Origin: Lachnoanaerobaculum gingivalis
Lineage (GTDB): Bacteria > Bacillota > Clostridia > Lachnospirales > Lachnospiraceae
DNA length: 64,000 nucleotides
Assembly (NCBI RefSeq): GCF_003862475.1
Contig: NZ_RRCO01000001.1
Location: 620,001-684,000, forward strand
Direction of reading: 5' to 3'
Made by a program: the position numbers and the translations under genes. Within the stretch, counting starts at the first letter, position 1. The number at the start of each line of letters is the position of its first letter. This document shows positions 35,892 to 45,509 of this stretch, piece after piece. Below the pieces are notes generated by a model. The model was not told the origin of the DNA. It was given only the letters and a program-made list of their open reading frames with translations, and ran no database searches.

Positions 35892-36627
35892 AATCCTTAT
35901 CCCCTTCCAATATGTCCATATTATCTAACCATGTTTTATCCACTTTATCATAAATACCTGAAATTCTATAGTAAAGCCTAAGCCTATTAAATGTATAATC
36001 TATCAATTTTTCTTCAAAGCCATCCAAGTCTTCTTTTGTGATATATGTTACCAGCAGACTATTTGTCTGCAAATCCTTTTCAACAAATATATCACATGTT
36101 TCTTTAAAATCCTTTTCTATATTGCCAGCATCTTTATCTGTGAATATACATGTAGTATAGTCACTATTACTTACATATGTAATTATATCTGTATCTTTAT
36201 TAAAGCTGTCATCCAGTGAAAAACCCCATGGTTGTGTGTACACCTTACACTCTCCATATATAGGTTTTACCAGCTCATATATATACTTCTCAAGTTCAGC
36301 TTTCTTTAGGTATCCTACATAATTGTCACCAAAGTAAGTCAACCCATTTTCACTATAAAAGTCCACTACCACATGCCACTCCGGTTTTGACTTTGGGTGT
36401 ACATAAACGCTATCTTCATATACATATTCTCCTTCAAATTTCTCTCCATATTTTTTCTGCATATAATATTCTGCTGCATTTATATAATCTAACTCTGTTA
36501 ACATAGTAATACTCACTCCCCTTTTTACCAGTATATCTCTAAGGAATACCAGTCCCACTATAAATGCTATTATTATCAGAATACCTCTTATTGCTTCTTC
36601 ATTTTGGCTTATTTTTCTCTTTTCCAT
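35881..36627 (-). CDS. Membrane-anchored protein of unknown function upstream of the Rhs gene
   Basis: 248 residues from the ATG at 36627, chosen for its GGAGA. One N-terminal membrane helix (about 11-28, IRGILIIIAFIVGLVFL), then an extracytoplasmic domain with AAEYYMQKKYGEKFEG and KPEWHVVVDFYSEN. No family is recognised. It ends with the start codon of the Rhs-associated stub, so it belongs to the same operon. Confidence 0.65.
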   Translation of the reverse strand: MEKRKISQNEEAIRGILIIIAFIVGLVFLRDILVKRGVSITMLTELDYINAAEYYMQKKYGEKFEGEYVYEDSVYVHPKSKPEWHVVVDFYSENGLTYFGDNYVGYLKKAELEKYIYELVKPIYGECKVYTQPWGFSLDDSFNKDTDIITYVSNSDYTTCIFTDKDAGNIEKDFKETCDIFVEKDLQTNSLLVTYITKEDLDGFEEKLIDYTFNRLRLYYRISGIYDKVDKTWLDNMDILEGDKDYGK

Positions 36628-36647
36628 TCTATCTCTCCAATCAAAAA

Positions 36648-36712
36648 GCCCGCGCATTTATATCCTGACAAAGTAATACTTTAACTTATCAGTAACATAA
36701 ATGCGTGGGCTG
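36648..36712 (-). terminator. Hairpin between the lipoprotein and the Rhs operon
   Basis: AGCCCGCGCATTTAT and ATAAATGCGTGGGCT are nearly perfect inverted copies around 35 nt, with T-rich sequence on both sides. It is a bidirectional-looking terminator or attenuator. Confidence 0.6.
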
Positions 36713-36722
36713 TATAAATTTT

Positions 36723-37247
36723 CTATTCTTCTTTAATAAATCCGTAGTAAGATCCGGTCTTCATATTTGCAATATCCAGTATCGTTTCATCTTCCAAAAG
36801 AAATCCCATGTAGGGTATCATATTCGGCTTAGATATCTGCTCCTTACCCTCTAACATAAATGTCGTATTCTTTGTATAAATACATATAAAATCTTCTACT
36901 GTATATTCGTCCGATCTGTTTATAACTTCCATCAGCTCGGCCTTGGTCACACCATAGGAGGAAAGCTTCGTTTCTATAAAATCCATTGCCTTCTCACCTC
37001 TGTACAATTTATATGTTCCGCCATAATAATTGTCATCGGTAATCCCCTTCTCCTGATACCAGAAAAAGCTGTGGTACTCATTGAACACCCAATATGATCC
37101 GTCATCATATGAAATCCATGATGTTTTTGTCAGAGCATCCGGCTCGATATTTGGCTCGATATTTTCGGCTTTGTCTGAACTAAAACATCCGCTAAGCAGA
37201 AATACCGCAAGTAGCATTGTCACAAAAATCGTCTTAAATTTTCTCAT
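36723..37247 (-). CDS. Lipoprotein of unknown function
   Basis: 174 residues. Signal peptide with lipobox LLSGC (Cys21), then a linker with two NIEP repeats (ENIEPNIEPD) and a beta-rich domain with SWISYDDGSYWVFNEYHSFF. I do not recognise a family. It is a monocistronic gene at the upstream edge of the toxin region. Confidence 0.7.
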   Translation of the reverse strand: MRKFKTIFVTMLLAVFLLSGCFSSDKAENIEPNIEPDALTKTSWISYDDGSYWVFNEYHSFFWYQEKGITDDNYYGGTYKLYRGEKAMDFIETKLSSYGVTKAELMEVINRSDEYTVEDFICIYTKNTTFMLEGKEQISKPNMIPYMGFLLEDETILDIANMKTGSYYGFIKEE

Positions 37248-37340
37248 AAGATGTCTCCTTATTTGATTTTTACGAACTGAAGTAATAAACTGTTATCTAC
37301 AGTATATATCATTTTCGATATTTTTCAATGTATTTCCACT

Positions 37341-38810
37341 TTATTCCCTATGTCCGCCTATTTGCCTGTTTCTGTCAAGTGCAGTTCCCTCTTCTTTGAG
37401 ATTAAGCCCTTTAAATATGGCATTGTTTCCAAATTTTCTTTTTACTTTAAGTACGGCTTTCATTCTGCTGCTTTCTTTTTCTTCCGAAATGCTGTTTGCT
37501 TCCAAGAGATTTCCCGTACAGCCTGCGCTGTTTTTATGGCTTATCTCACTCGCAACTATTGTTATCCTTCTAAACAGCAATATGGGATTTGCAAGTTTCT
37601 CAAATAGCTCCTCACTTTTCTTGCAGATCTCTTTTGTGGAATTGGTATATGATAAAAGATTTATCGAGCCATGCGCTCCCTCAGGTACGCTCCTTCCGTA
37701 AAAATCTTTTATAATATTTCCTGTATATTTTTTAGCTGTCTCAGGATCTGCCAAGCTGTCTATATCATATCCTATACTTAAAGTTATCTGCCTTGTGGCT
37801 GTATCTTTTTCAAGCAATGAAAATGAGAGTCTTTCAGCCATCTCTATAACAATCGTTCTTACCTCTTCATAGCTGTATGCTCTAAGCAATACCTGACCTT
37901 CGCTTATACTTTTCTTCTCCGGTGTATATGCTTTTATATCTTTGATTTCCGTATTGTCGATTCCCCATGCATGTTCTATTAAGAAACTTGCATTTTTTCC
38001 GAACAGCTTATATAAAAGATTCATTCCCTCATTGGCACGATTCTTTTTTAAGCTCTCCCTTGCTATATCTCCCATTGTATATATTCCGTATTTTGCAAGA
38101 TTTTTACTGTAGCCTCTTCCTATTCTCCAAAAATCTGTAATAGGTGTATGGCTCCAAAGCTTTTCTCTGTAGGATTTGACACTCAGTTCTCCTATTCTTG
38201 CCCCGTGTTCATTAGGTTTTGCTCTTTTTGCCATGATGTCCATAGCCACTTTTGCAAGGTACATGTTTTCACCTATACCTGCACTTGCCGTTATTCCTGT
38301 GGTATCAAGGACATCTTTTACCATTTTTTCCACAAATCCTGTTGCATCATCACCTGCATATCCCGTAATATCTATAAAGACTTCATCCACCGAATATACA
38401 TATATATCCTCAGGTGATACATACTTTAGATATACGCTGATTATCCTTGCACTGTACTCCATATATTTTTTCATTCTCGGTACAGCCACCACCATATCAA
38501 CTTCAAGTTTTACATTTTTCTTGAGTTCTTCAAGAGAATATGATTTTCCTTCAGGCTTGCCTACAAGCTTTTCTCTTCTGTAGTTTATTTCCTGCAGTCT
38601 TTTTATTACTTCAAAAAGTCTCGGTCTTCCAGGTATTCCGAAAGTCTTAAGTGCGGGACTTACCGCCAGACAGATAGTCTTTGAGGTTCTGCTCTCATCC
38701 GCCACCACCAGATTTATATCCATGGGATCCAGATTTCTTTCTCTGCACTCTACCGAGGCATAGAAGGATTTTAAGTCTATTGCCGCAAATATCCTTTTTT
38801 TATTATTCAT
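37341..38810 (-). CDS. Y-family DNA polymerase (DinB/UmuC-like)
   Basis: 489 residues from the ATG at 38810. The catalytic centre shows AAIDLKSFYASVECRER near the start and VYSVDEVFIDITGY (Asp-Glu pair), with TASAGIGENMYLAKVAMD and FWRIGRGYSKNLAKYGI as the helix-hairpin-helix region. A long C-terminal little-finger domain follows. It performs translesion synthesis. It resembles the longer UmuC-like polymerases of Firmicutes rather than short DinB. Its start lies 2 bp after the stop of the editing-protein gene and no ribosome site is visible, so translation is probably coupled. Confidence 0.9.
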   Translation of the reverse strand: MNNKKRIFAAIDLKSFYASVECRERNLDPMDINLVVADESRTSKTICLAVSPALKTFGIPGRPRLFEVIKRLQEINYRREKLVGKPEGKSYSLEELKKNVKLEVDMVVAVPRMKKYMEYSARIISVYLKYVSPEDIYVYSVDEVFIDITGYAGDDATGFVEKMVKDVLDTTGITASAGIGENMYLAKVAMDIMAKRAKPNEHGARIGELSVKSYREKLWSHTPITDFWRIGRGYSKNLAKYGIYTMGDIARESLKKNRANEGMNLLYKLFGKNASFLIEHAWGIDNTEIKDIKAYTPEKKSISEGQVLLRAYSYEEVRTIVIEMAERLSFSLLEKDTATRQITLSIGYDIDSLADPETAKKYTGNIIKDFYGRSVPEGAHGSINLLSYTNSTKEICKKSEELFEKLANPILLFRRITIVASEISHKNSAGCTGNLLEANSISEEKESSRMKAVLKVKRKFGNNAIFKGLNLKEEGTALDRNRQIGGHRE

Positions 38811-38812
38811 TT

Positions 38813-39355
38813 TCAATTATCTATTATTTTAGCTTCTTTTCCCAATGCAGGTATTATTTTGTTTAAAAAATCTTCAGTGCTTATTTTTAAGGTTGAGGTA
38901 TTCTCACAGGGATGGCATCTGATAAAATCAGCCTGTATTACATCTTTGTCTATTACAAGTTCAACTCTGTTGTCTTTGTCATTTAAAAGTCCCAGTACAC
39001 TTACAGATCCCGGTGTTACATCCAAAAATTCCTTCAAATAGTTCTCTTTTGCAAAGGAGAGTCTGGACATATTTAGCTTCTTTGAGATATCTTTTGTAAC
39101 ATACTTCTTATCTCCCGGCATCATAAAGAGGAAAAACTTTGTTTCCTGCCTGTTGCAAAGGACTATATTTTTGCATATCTTAACTCCAAGCGCACCCTCT
39201 ATCTCCTTGCATTTTTCCATATCTGAAGCCTCGTCATGGTCTACAACTTCGTATTCCACTCCCAGACTGTCCAAAAAATCATAACATCTTTTCTCTTTAT
39301 CCTGTCTGTTTTCTATATCAACAGGTCTTCCCTTATATGGTTTTGAAATATACAT
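38813..39355 (-). CDS. YbaK/ProXp-type trans-editing aminoacyl-tRNA deacylase
   Basis: 180 residues. CYDFLDSLGVEYEVVDHDEA, CKNIVLCNRQETKFFLFMMP and FIRCHPCENTSTLKIS are the landmarks of prolyl-tRNA-synthetase-associated editing domains (ProXp-ala/PrdX type). It hydrolyses mischarged tRNA, most likely Ala-tRNAPro. It lies between yaaA and the Y-family polymerase on the same strand. Confidence 0.88.
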   Translation of the reverse strand: MYISKPYKGRPVDIENRQDKEKRCYDFLDSLGVEYEVVDHDEASDMEKCKEIEGALGVKICKNIVLCNRQETKFFLFMMPGDKKYVTKDISKKLNMSRLSFAKENYLKEFLDVTPGSVSVLGLLNDKDNRVELVIDKDVIQADFIRCHPCENTSTLKISTEDFLNKIIPALGKEAKIIDN

Positions 39356-39370
39356 AATAACCTTCCGAAA

Positions 39371-40114
39371 TTACTCCAATATAAATACATATTTTTTCTC
39401 ATTTGAAAGCTCTTTATCAAAGTTGAATCCGAGTCTGTCAAACTTTTTGATTTTCTCTTCATTTTGGATATTTCCGGATGCAATGAAGTTTACCATCTCA
39501 CCTCTTGCCATCTTTGCCATTGTGGCTTTTTGTACTACCTTGCCGTCTTTTTTCTCGGCAAACACACAGGTGATGAATTTATTTTCTTTTGAAAGATAGC
39601 TTTCTATAGTTTTTGAATATTCTTTTGAGGCAAGATTTATTACTACTTCTCCGGTTTCAAAGAGTTTTCTATATATTTTATCGCCCCAAAACTCATACAG
39701 ATTTTTGTGCTCTCCTATCTCCATCTTTGCCTGCATCTCAAGTCTGTATGGACTTACGCCGTCAAATGCTCTAAGTATTCCGAAAAATCCCGAAAGTATA
39801 TATAAATTCTCTTTTATATACTCTATTGCGGAAGCTTCCATTACATTTACCGCCATATACTGATACTGTATACCTTGATAAGAAAATATTGCAGGGGTAA
39901 GACTCCCCTGCAAATTCATGTTTTTAAATCTGTCAAAATTTTCATTTGCAATTTTTTCATTGCATTTCCAGATCTCTTTCAGCTCTTCATAAGATTTTTG
40001 TCTTATCTCTTCTAAAAGGATCTTACTCTTATCAATATATGTAGGTACACTGCTTCCGATATAACAGTCCGTATTTTCTATCATTGTCTTGGCAGGTGAT
40101 ACTACTATTTTCAT
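39371..40114 (-). CDS. yaaA: Peroxide stress protein YaaA
   Basis: 247 residues: starts MKIVVSPAKTM, contains YQGIQYQYMAV and GFFGILRAFDGVSPYRLEMQ-like segments and ends GFNFDKELS, the full DUF328 pattern. YaaA limits free iron and DNA damage under peroxide stress. The start overlaps the end of the bcp gene by 4 bp, which puts two peroxide-defence genes in one operon. Confidence 0.93.
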   Translation of the reverse strand: MKIVVSPAKTMIENTDCYIGSSVPTYIDKSKILLEEIRQKSYEELKEIWKCNEKIANENFDRFKNMNLQGSLTPAIFSYQGIQYQYMAVNVMEASAIEYIKENLYILSGFFGILRAFDGVSPYRLEMQAKMEIGEHKNLYEFWGDKIYRKLFETGEVVINLASKEYSKTIESYLSKENKFITCVFAEKKDGKVVQKATMAKMARGEMVNFIASGNIQNEEKIKKFDRLGFNFDKELSNEKKYVFILE

Positions 40115-40566
40115 TCCAAAATCTCCAACATCTCAGCGGGATTCTTGGCGGCTTTTACCTTATCCATAGCCTCTATGATAATACCCTTTTCATCTATAAG
40201 ATATGTGGTTCTTACCACTCCCATAGATACTTTTCCATAGAGTTTTTTCTCATGCCATACATCATAAGCCTGTATCACGTCAAGCTCAGGATTTGAAAGC
40301 AATGTAAACGGCAGTGAATATTTATCTTTAAACTTCTTATGTGATGCCACACTGTCCTTACTGATGCCTACAACCTCTACTCCTTTTTCCGTAAACTGCG
40401 GATACAACTCTCCGAAGCCGCAAGCCTGCGCACTGCATCCCGGTGTATTGTCCTTTGGATAAAAGTACAATATAAGTTTCTTACCTTCATAATCTGAAAG
40501 ATTTCTTACTGTTCCGTTCTCATCCGGAAGTGAAAACTCCGGTGCTTTTGTTCCTATCTGTAACAT
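40111..40566 (-). CDS. bcp: Thioredoxin-dependent thiol peroxidase (peroxiredoxin Q)
   Basis: 151 residues. The active site reads YPKDNTPGCSAQACGF, with peroxidatic Cys44 and resolving Cys49, the five-residue spacing of the PrxQ/BCP class. It reduces hydrogen and organic peroxides with thioredoxin. The downstream yaaA overlaps by 4 bp. The upstream xylulokinase gene ends 12 bp before it. Confidence 0.94.
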   Translation of the reverse strand: MLQIGTKAPEFSLPDENGTVRNLSDYEGKKLILYFYPKDNTPGCSAQACGFGELYPQFTEKGVEVVGISKDSVASHKKFKDKYSLPFTLLSNPELDVIQAYDVWHEKKLYGKVSMGVVRTTYLIDEKGIIIEAMDKVKAAKNPAEMLEILE

Positions 40567-40578
40567 AAATTTCCTTCC

Positions 40579-42045
40579 TTATAAAATCTCTTTAAATATA
40601 CCCTTTAGTGCCGGATATATCTTTCTAAACTTCTCATATCTTTCCTCGTATTTTGCCACGAGTTCAGGATCCGGTTGTATTCTTTCTTTTATTTTTATTA
40701 TGGACTTTGCAGCCGCTTCCACACTTTCGTATTCTTTGCAGCCTACTGCCGCAAGTATGGCAGCTCCAAATCCCGGACCTTCTTCACTTACAGGTACTTC
40801 CACTTCTACATTCATGATATTTGCCACAAGTTTTTTCCAAAGTGCACTCTTTGCGCCTCCGCCGCATATCATGGTCTTCTTTATCTCTATGCCTAGGCTT
40901 CTTGCCACTTCCAGAGAATCTCTGAGACCGAAAGTAACACCCTCCAGTATTGCAAGTGTCATATCTTCTCTTCTTGTGTCCATGCTCATTCCTATAAATG
41001 TACCTCTTGCAGCCGGATCATTGTGAGGTGAGCGCTCTCCCATAAGATATGGTAAAAAGAACACCTTATTTTCTCCAAGATTATCTATATTTTCCTGTTC
41101 TTTTGAAAAATCCTTTGTCTTTAGTATATCTTCCATCCACCATTTATTGCATGAAGCCGCACTGAGCATACATCCCATAAGGTGGTATTTTCCATCCGAA
41201 TGAGCGAATGAATGAAGCGCATTATACTTATCCACTCCGAAGTTTTGACTGGATATAAATATGGTTCCTGAAGTTCCCAAAGAAATATTGCAGGCTCCTT
41301 CTCCCACAGTACCTGTTCCTATAGCCGCAGCCGCATTATCTCCGGCTCCGGCTATTATTTTTATATCTTCATTCAGTCCAAGTTCCTTTGCAAGTTCAGG
41401 TTTTATATTTCCTACCACCTCAAAGCTCTCGAAAAGTTTTGGAAGTATATTTTCTGAAATACCGCATATTTCAATCATTTCGGATGACCATTTTTTGTTT
41501 TTCACATCCAAAAGCAACATACCGGAAGCATCCGAATAGTCTGTAGCAAAGCTTCCGCTAAGCATATAGCTGATATAATCCTTTGGAAGCATTATTTTTG
41601 AAATTTTTTCAAAAATCTCAGGCTCATTATTCTTCACCCAAAGTATCTTAGGTGCGGTAAATCCTGCAAATGCGATATTTGCAGTGAGCTTGGAAAGTTT
41701 TTCCTTCCCGATAACATTGTTTAAATAGTCTGTTTCCTCAGTACTTCTGCCGTCATTCCAGAGTATTGCAGGCCTTAGCACATTGTCATCCTTATCAAGA
41801 ATAACAAGTCCATGCATCTGTCCTCCGAAACTGATACCGCCTATCTTATCGTCTAAGCCTGCAGCTATCTCCTTTAAGCCTTCTTTTACCGCTATAAACC
41901 AGTCTTCGGGCTTTTGCTCACTCCATCCGGAATGCGGAAAGTATAGAGGATACTCCTTTGATACAGACTTTACAAGTTCACCCTTACTGTTCATCATTAC
42001 AAGCTTCAGAGCTGAGGTTCCCAAATCAACACCAATATAATACAT
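40579..42045 (-). CDS. xylB: Xylulokinase
   Basis: 488 residues from the ATG at 42045, which has GGAGA at 7 nt. FGGY-kinase motifs: YYIGVDLGTSALKLVMM, GISFGGQMHGLVILD, ILWNDGRS, NISLGTSGTIFIS and MICGGGAKSALWKKLVANI. The GQMHG segment and YFPHSGWSEQ favour xylulose over other sugars. It phosphorylates D-xylulose to feed the pentose phosphate pathway. No xylose isomerase gene is adjacent. Confidence 0.93.
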   Translation of the reverse strand: MYYIGVDLGTSALKLVMMNSKGELVKSVSKEYPLYFPHSGWSEQKPEDWFIAVKEGLKEIAAGLDDKIGGISFGGQMHGLVILDKDDNVLRPAILWNDGRSTEETDYLNNVIGKEKLSKLTANIAFAGFTAPKILWVKNNEPEIFEKISKIMLPKDYISYMLSGSFATDYSDASGMLLLDVKNKKWSSEMIEICGISENILPKLFESFEVVGNIKPELAKELGLNEDIKIIAGAGDNAAAAIGTGTVGEGACNISLGTSGTIFISSQNFGVDKYNALHSFAHSDGKYHLMGCMLSAASCNKWWMEDILKTKDFSKEQENIDNLGENKVFFLPYLMGERSPHNDPAARGTFIGMSMDTRREDMTLAILEGVTFGLRDSLEVARSLGIEIKKTMICGGGAKSALWKKLVANIMNVEVEVPVSEEGPGFGAAILAAVGCKEYESVEAAAKSIIKIKERIQPDPELVAKYEERYEKFRKIYPALKGIFKEIL

Positions 42046-42155
42046 ACACGTCTCCATAAATTAAAAATTTATTCTATTATCTATTACATTAAGATTCTAC
42101 TCTTACCTTGTCAATTGTATTCTTGCTCTTTTTACTGATAAAGTTGCTATCATTT

Positions 42156-42596
42156 TTATGTCTGTTTTGATCTTTTAAATCTCTTCGGTAAATGCAACTT
42201 AAATACCGAGTCCACAAAGAATATGGCAAGGGCTATGGATCCCGCAATTTTTAATGCTTCATTCATATAGGTACTCAGATATGACGACTCTCTTATAAAG
42301 GCGTAAGCACATCTGTATATTGAACCTCCGGGTACTATCGGCAATATTCCCGGTATAAGGAAATTACTTACCGGTGCTTTTAAAACTCTGGCAAGTATAT
42401 GTGACATTGTTGCAATACAAAGTGCTGAAAAAAGGGCGGCAATCTCCACCCTACTTGCTACCATCTCCATCAAAAGATATACAGCCCAGCCCACCATTCC
42501 GGTCATCCCGGCCTGTACCATGTATTTTTTCGGCAGCTCTATCATGATACAAAAAGCCACCACTGCAATAAATGCACCAATTATCTTAAATAACAT
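42156..42596 (-). CDS. Threonine/serine exporter subunit, YjjB/ThrE C-terminal type
   Basis: 146 residues with about four membrane helices. FLIPGILPIVPGGSIYRCAY (about 80-100) is the conserved ThrE_2 motif. It works together with the YjjP-type protein encoded just upstream. In some bacteria both parts are fused in ThrE. It exports threonine, serine or organic acids such as succinate. Confidence 0.9.
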   Translation of the reverse strand: MLFKIIGAFIAVVAFCIMIELPKKYMVQAGMTGMVGWAVYLLMEMVASRVEIAALFSALCIATMSHILARVLKAPVSNFLIPGILPIVPGGSIYRCAYAFIRESSYLSTYMNEALKIAGSIALAIFFVDSVFKLHLPKRFKRSKQT

Positions 42597-42603
42597 ACTC
42601 GCC

Positions 42604-43377
42604 TCACAAAATCACATATGCCAGTGCCACGCCTACGGCAACCGCAAAGGCCACAACTCCTGTCTCCAGTCCTCTGCTGACACCTGCTGTATAATCTCCG
42701 TTTAATGTATCTCTCATAGCTGTGGTAAAGATAACTCCCGGTACTATCGGCATTATTCCGCCTATTATTACCAAATCTATATTCATATTTGCAAATACAA
42801 ATCTTTGAAATCCCACTGCTGTCAAAGCCATTGACAGTGTGGAGATCATATTCAGGAAAAATGAGTTAAATCCGAAAGGAACCAGTGCCCACTGTGTAAT
42901 TGCCATCGCAAGTCCCGCAACTCCCGCCACCATGCAGTCGGTAAAATCTCCTCCAAGCATCATGGTGAAAAAAAGTGCCACTCCTACAAAGGAAAGTCCG
43001 TAAAGCACACCTCTAAACTGCCTTACATCCTTTATCCTCTTTATCTCATCATATGCCGTATATATATCTATAGTTCCTGCACTCAGGGCTCTTGATACAT
43101 TGTTTATCAGATATATTCTGTTGATATTTGTAGTTCTTTCAGGTACTCTTTTTGACATAGTAATAAGCCCTTCATCACTGTCCAAAGTCAAGGTAATACC
43201 TGTTGCCAGAACAAATGCAGTATGTGATTCACATTTTGAATAGTCAAGTATCCTGTTCATAGTATCTTCCACTCTGCTGATCTCCGCTCCGGCTATGAGC
43301 ATAGTCTCACCTGCAAGCATGGCTGTCTCCGCAACCACTCTTTCGAGGCTTTTTGACACATTTTTTTTGTCTGCCAC
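42604..43377 (-). CDS. Threonine/serine exporter subunit, YjjP/ThrE N-terminal type
   Basis: 257 residues. A cytosolic N-terminal part has ETAMLAGETMLIAGAEISRV and EDTMNRI, followed by five membrane helices including VIIGGIMPIVPGVIFTTAMR. This is the ThrE/DUF1212 pattern. It is followed 7 bp later by the YjjB-type subunit, and the two form the split exporter. uvrB lies directly upstream in the same direction. Confidence 0.92.
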   Translation of the reverse strand: MADKKNVSKSLERVVAETAMLAGETMLIAGAEISRVEDTMNRILDYSKCESHTAFVLATGITLTLDSDEGLITMSKRVPERTTNINRIYLINNVSRALSAGTIDIYTAYDEIKRIKDVRQFRGVLYGLSFVGVALFFTMMLGGDFTDCMVAGVAGLAMAITQWALVPFGFNSFFLNMISTLSMALTAVGFQRFVFANMNIDLVIIGGIMPIVPGVIFTTAMRDTLNGDYTAGVSRGLETGVVAFAVAVGVALAYVIL

Positions 43378-43401
43378 TTCCTCTTCTCCAATTTATTATT
43401 T

Positions 43402-45369
43402 TTATAAGTTTGCTCTGAGCTCGCTTATCTTATCTCGCAATAGTGCCGCATTTTCAAAATCCAGCTCCGCAGCGGCTCTAAACATCTTCTTTTCAAGCTC
43501 TTTTATAAGCTTGTTTATCTCCGCTTTATCCATGGATTCCACATCCTTATCAATAGTTGACACACTCTCGGCAGCCTTTGATATTGCTATAAGATCTCTT
43601 ACCGCCTTTTTTATTGTGGTAGGTGTGATACCGTGCTCTTTATTGTAGGCTTCCTGTATGCCTCTTCTTCTGTAGGTCTCATCTATTGCCGCCTTCATTG
43701 AATCGGTCATATTGTCGGCATACATTATTACATGTCCGTCCGCATTTCTTGCAGCTCTTCCTATGGTCTGAATAAGTGAGGTCTCACTTCTTAAAAATCC
43801 CTCTTTATCCGCATCAAGTATTGCCACCAAGGTAATCTCCGGTATATCAAGTCCCTCACGCAAAAGATTGATACCTACAAGTACGTCAAATTTATCAAGT
43901 CTCATATCCCTGATAATCTCCGCTCTCTCTAATGTATCAATATCTGAATGCAGGTATCTTACTCTGATACCGACTTCCTTCATATATTCGGTAAGATCCT
44001 CCGCCATTCTCTTTGTGAGAGTGGTGATAAGTATCTTGTTCTTTTTCTCGATTTCTTTGTTTACCTCGGAAATCAAATCATCTATCTGACCTTCTACAGG
44101 TCTTACACTTATAGGCGGATCCAAAAGTCCTGTAGGTCTTATGATCTGCTCCGTTCTAAACATTTCATGCTCTTTTTCATATACACTTGGTGTAGCTGAT
44201 ACGAAAAGCATTTGATCTATCTTTGATTCAAACTCCGAAAATTCCAAAGGTCTGTTATCAAGTGCCGATGGCAGTCTGAAACCGTAGTTTACCAGTGTGG
44301 TTTTTCTGGACCTGTCACCTGCATACATTCCTCTGACCTGTGGAATGGTAATATGAGACTCGTCTACGATTATAAGAAATTCATCCTTAAAGTAATCTAT
44401 CAATGTATATGGCGGTTCACCGGGTGCTGAACCTGTAAGATGTCTTGAGTAGTTTTCTATTCCCGAGCAAAATCCGGTCTCTCTCATCATCTCCACGTCA
44501 AAATGAGTTCGTTCGTCTATTCTCTGAGCTTCTATAAGCTTATCCTCCGATTTGAAGAACTTTACTCTCTCTTCACACTCTTCCAAAATATTTTGTGTGG
44601 CAATCATCATCTTTTCAGGCGCCACCACATAATGAGATGCCGGGAAAATGACCGCATGTGAAAGTTCGGCCAGGATATTTCCTGTCAGTGTATCTATCTC
44701 AAGTATTCTGTCCACCTCATCACCGAAGAACTCAAATCTTAATGCTGTGGATGTGGATGCCGCCGGAAATACTTCAAGCACATCTCCACGCACACGAAAA
44801 GTACCACGGTGAAAGTCCATATCATTTCTGTCATACTGCATATCTATGAGCTTTCTTATGACATCATCTCTGTCTCTTTCCATTCCCGGTCTTAAGGATA
44901 CTACCATCTCCTGATAGTCTATGGGGCTACCAAGTCCATATATACATGACACTGAAGCCACTATTATCACATCTTTTCTTTCTGAAAGCGATGCTGTGGC
45001 CGAGTGTCTGAGTTTATCTATCTCGTCATTTATTGCAGAGTCTTTTTCGATATATGTGTCTGTGGAAGGCACATATGCCTCAGGCTGATAATAATCGTAA
45101 TAAGAAACGAAGTATTCCACCGCATTTTCAGGAAAGAACTCTTTGAACTCTCCATAGAGCTGGGCTGCCAATGTCTTATTATGCGCTATTATAAGTGTAG
45201 GCTTTTGTAATTTTTGAATAACATTTGCCATGGTAAATGTCTTACCGGAACCTGTCGCACCGAGCAAGGTTTGAAAATGGTTTCCCTCTTTAAATCCTTT
45301 TACCAGCGCTTCTATTGCTTGAGGCTGATCTCCTGTAGGCAAAAACTCTGAATGTAATTTAAATTCCAT
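43402..45369 (-). CDS. uvrB: UvrABC system protein B
   Basis: 655 residues, full length. Walker [11 protein letters not shown] at about 38-47, the beta-hairpin [16 protein letters not shown]-like IIVDESH, helicase motif [11 protein letters not shown] and a C-terminal UVR domain ([19 protein letters not shown]). It verifies DNA lesions in nucleotide excision repair. uvrA is not adjacent. It starts a run with the ThrE-type exporter genes. Confidence 0.97.
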   Translation of the reverse strand: MEFKLHSEFLPTGDQPQAIEALVKGFKEGNHFQTLLGATGSGKTFTMANVIQKLQKPTLIIAHNKTLAAQLYGEFKEFFPENAVEYFVSYYDYYQPEAYVPSTDTYIEKDSAINDEIDKLRHSATASLSERKDVIIVASVSCIYGLGSPIDYQEMVVSLRPGMERDRDDVIRKLIDMQYDRNDMDFHRGTFRVRGDVLEVFPAASTSTALRFEFFGDEVDRILEIDTLTGNILAELSHAVIFPASHYVVAPEKMMIATQNILEECEERVKFFKSEDKLIEAQRIDERTHFDVEMMRETGFCSGIENYSRHLTGSAPGEPPYTLIDYFKDEFLIIVDESHITIPQVRGMYAGDRSRKTTLVNYGFRLPSALDNRPLEFSEFESKIDQMLFVSATPSVYEKEHEMFRTEQIIRPTGLLDPPISVRPVEGQIDDLISEVNKEIEKKNKILITTLTKRMAEDLTEYMKEVGIRVRYLHSDIDTLERAEIIRDMRLDKFDVLVGINLLREGLDIPEITLVAILDADKEGFLRSETSLIQTIGRAARNADGHVIMYADNMTDSMKAAIDETYRRRGIQEAYNKEHGITPTTIKKAVRDLIAISKAAESVSTIDKDVESMDKAEINKLIKELEKKMFRAAAELDFENAALLRDKISELRANL

Positions 45370-45509
45370 TATTTTTAACCTTTCTATTCTGTCGGCATTG
45401 CCAACCTAGAAAAATTATAGCATGTGAGAATATAAAAGTACAGTAAAAAGAACGTTTGTTCGAAATATTTTGATCTGTTTTTATGGCTCTGATATATTAT
45501 AAATCAGTT

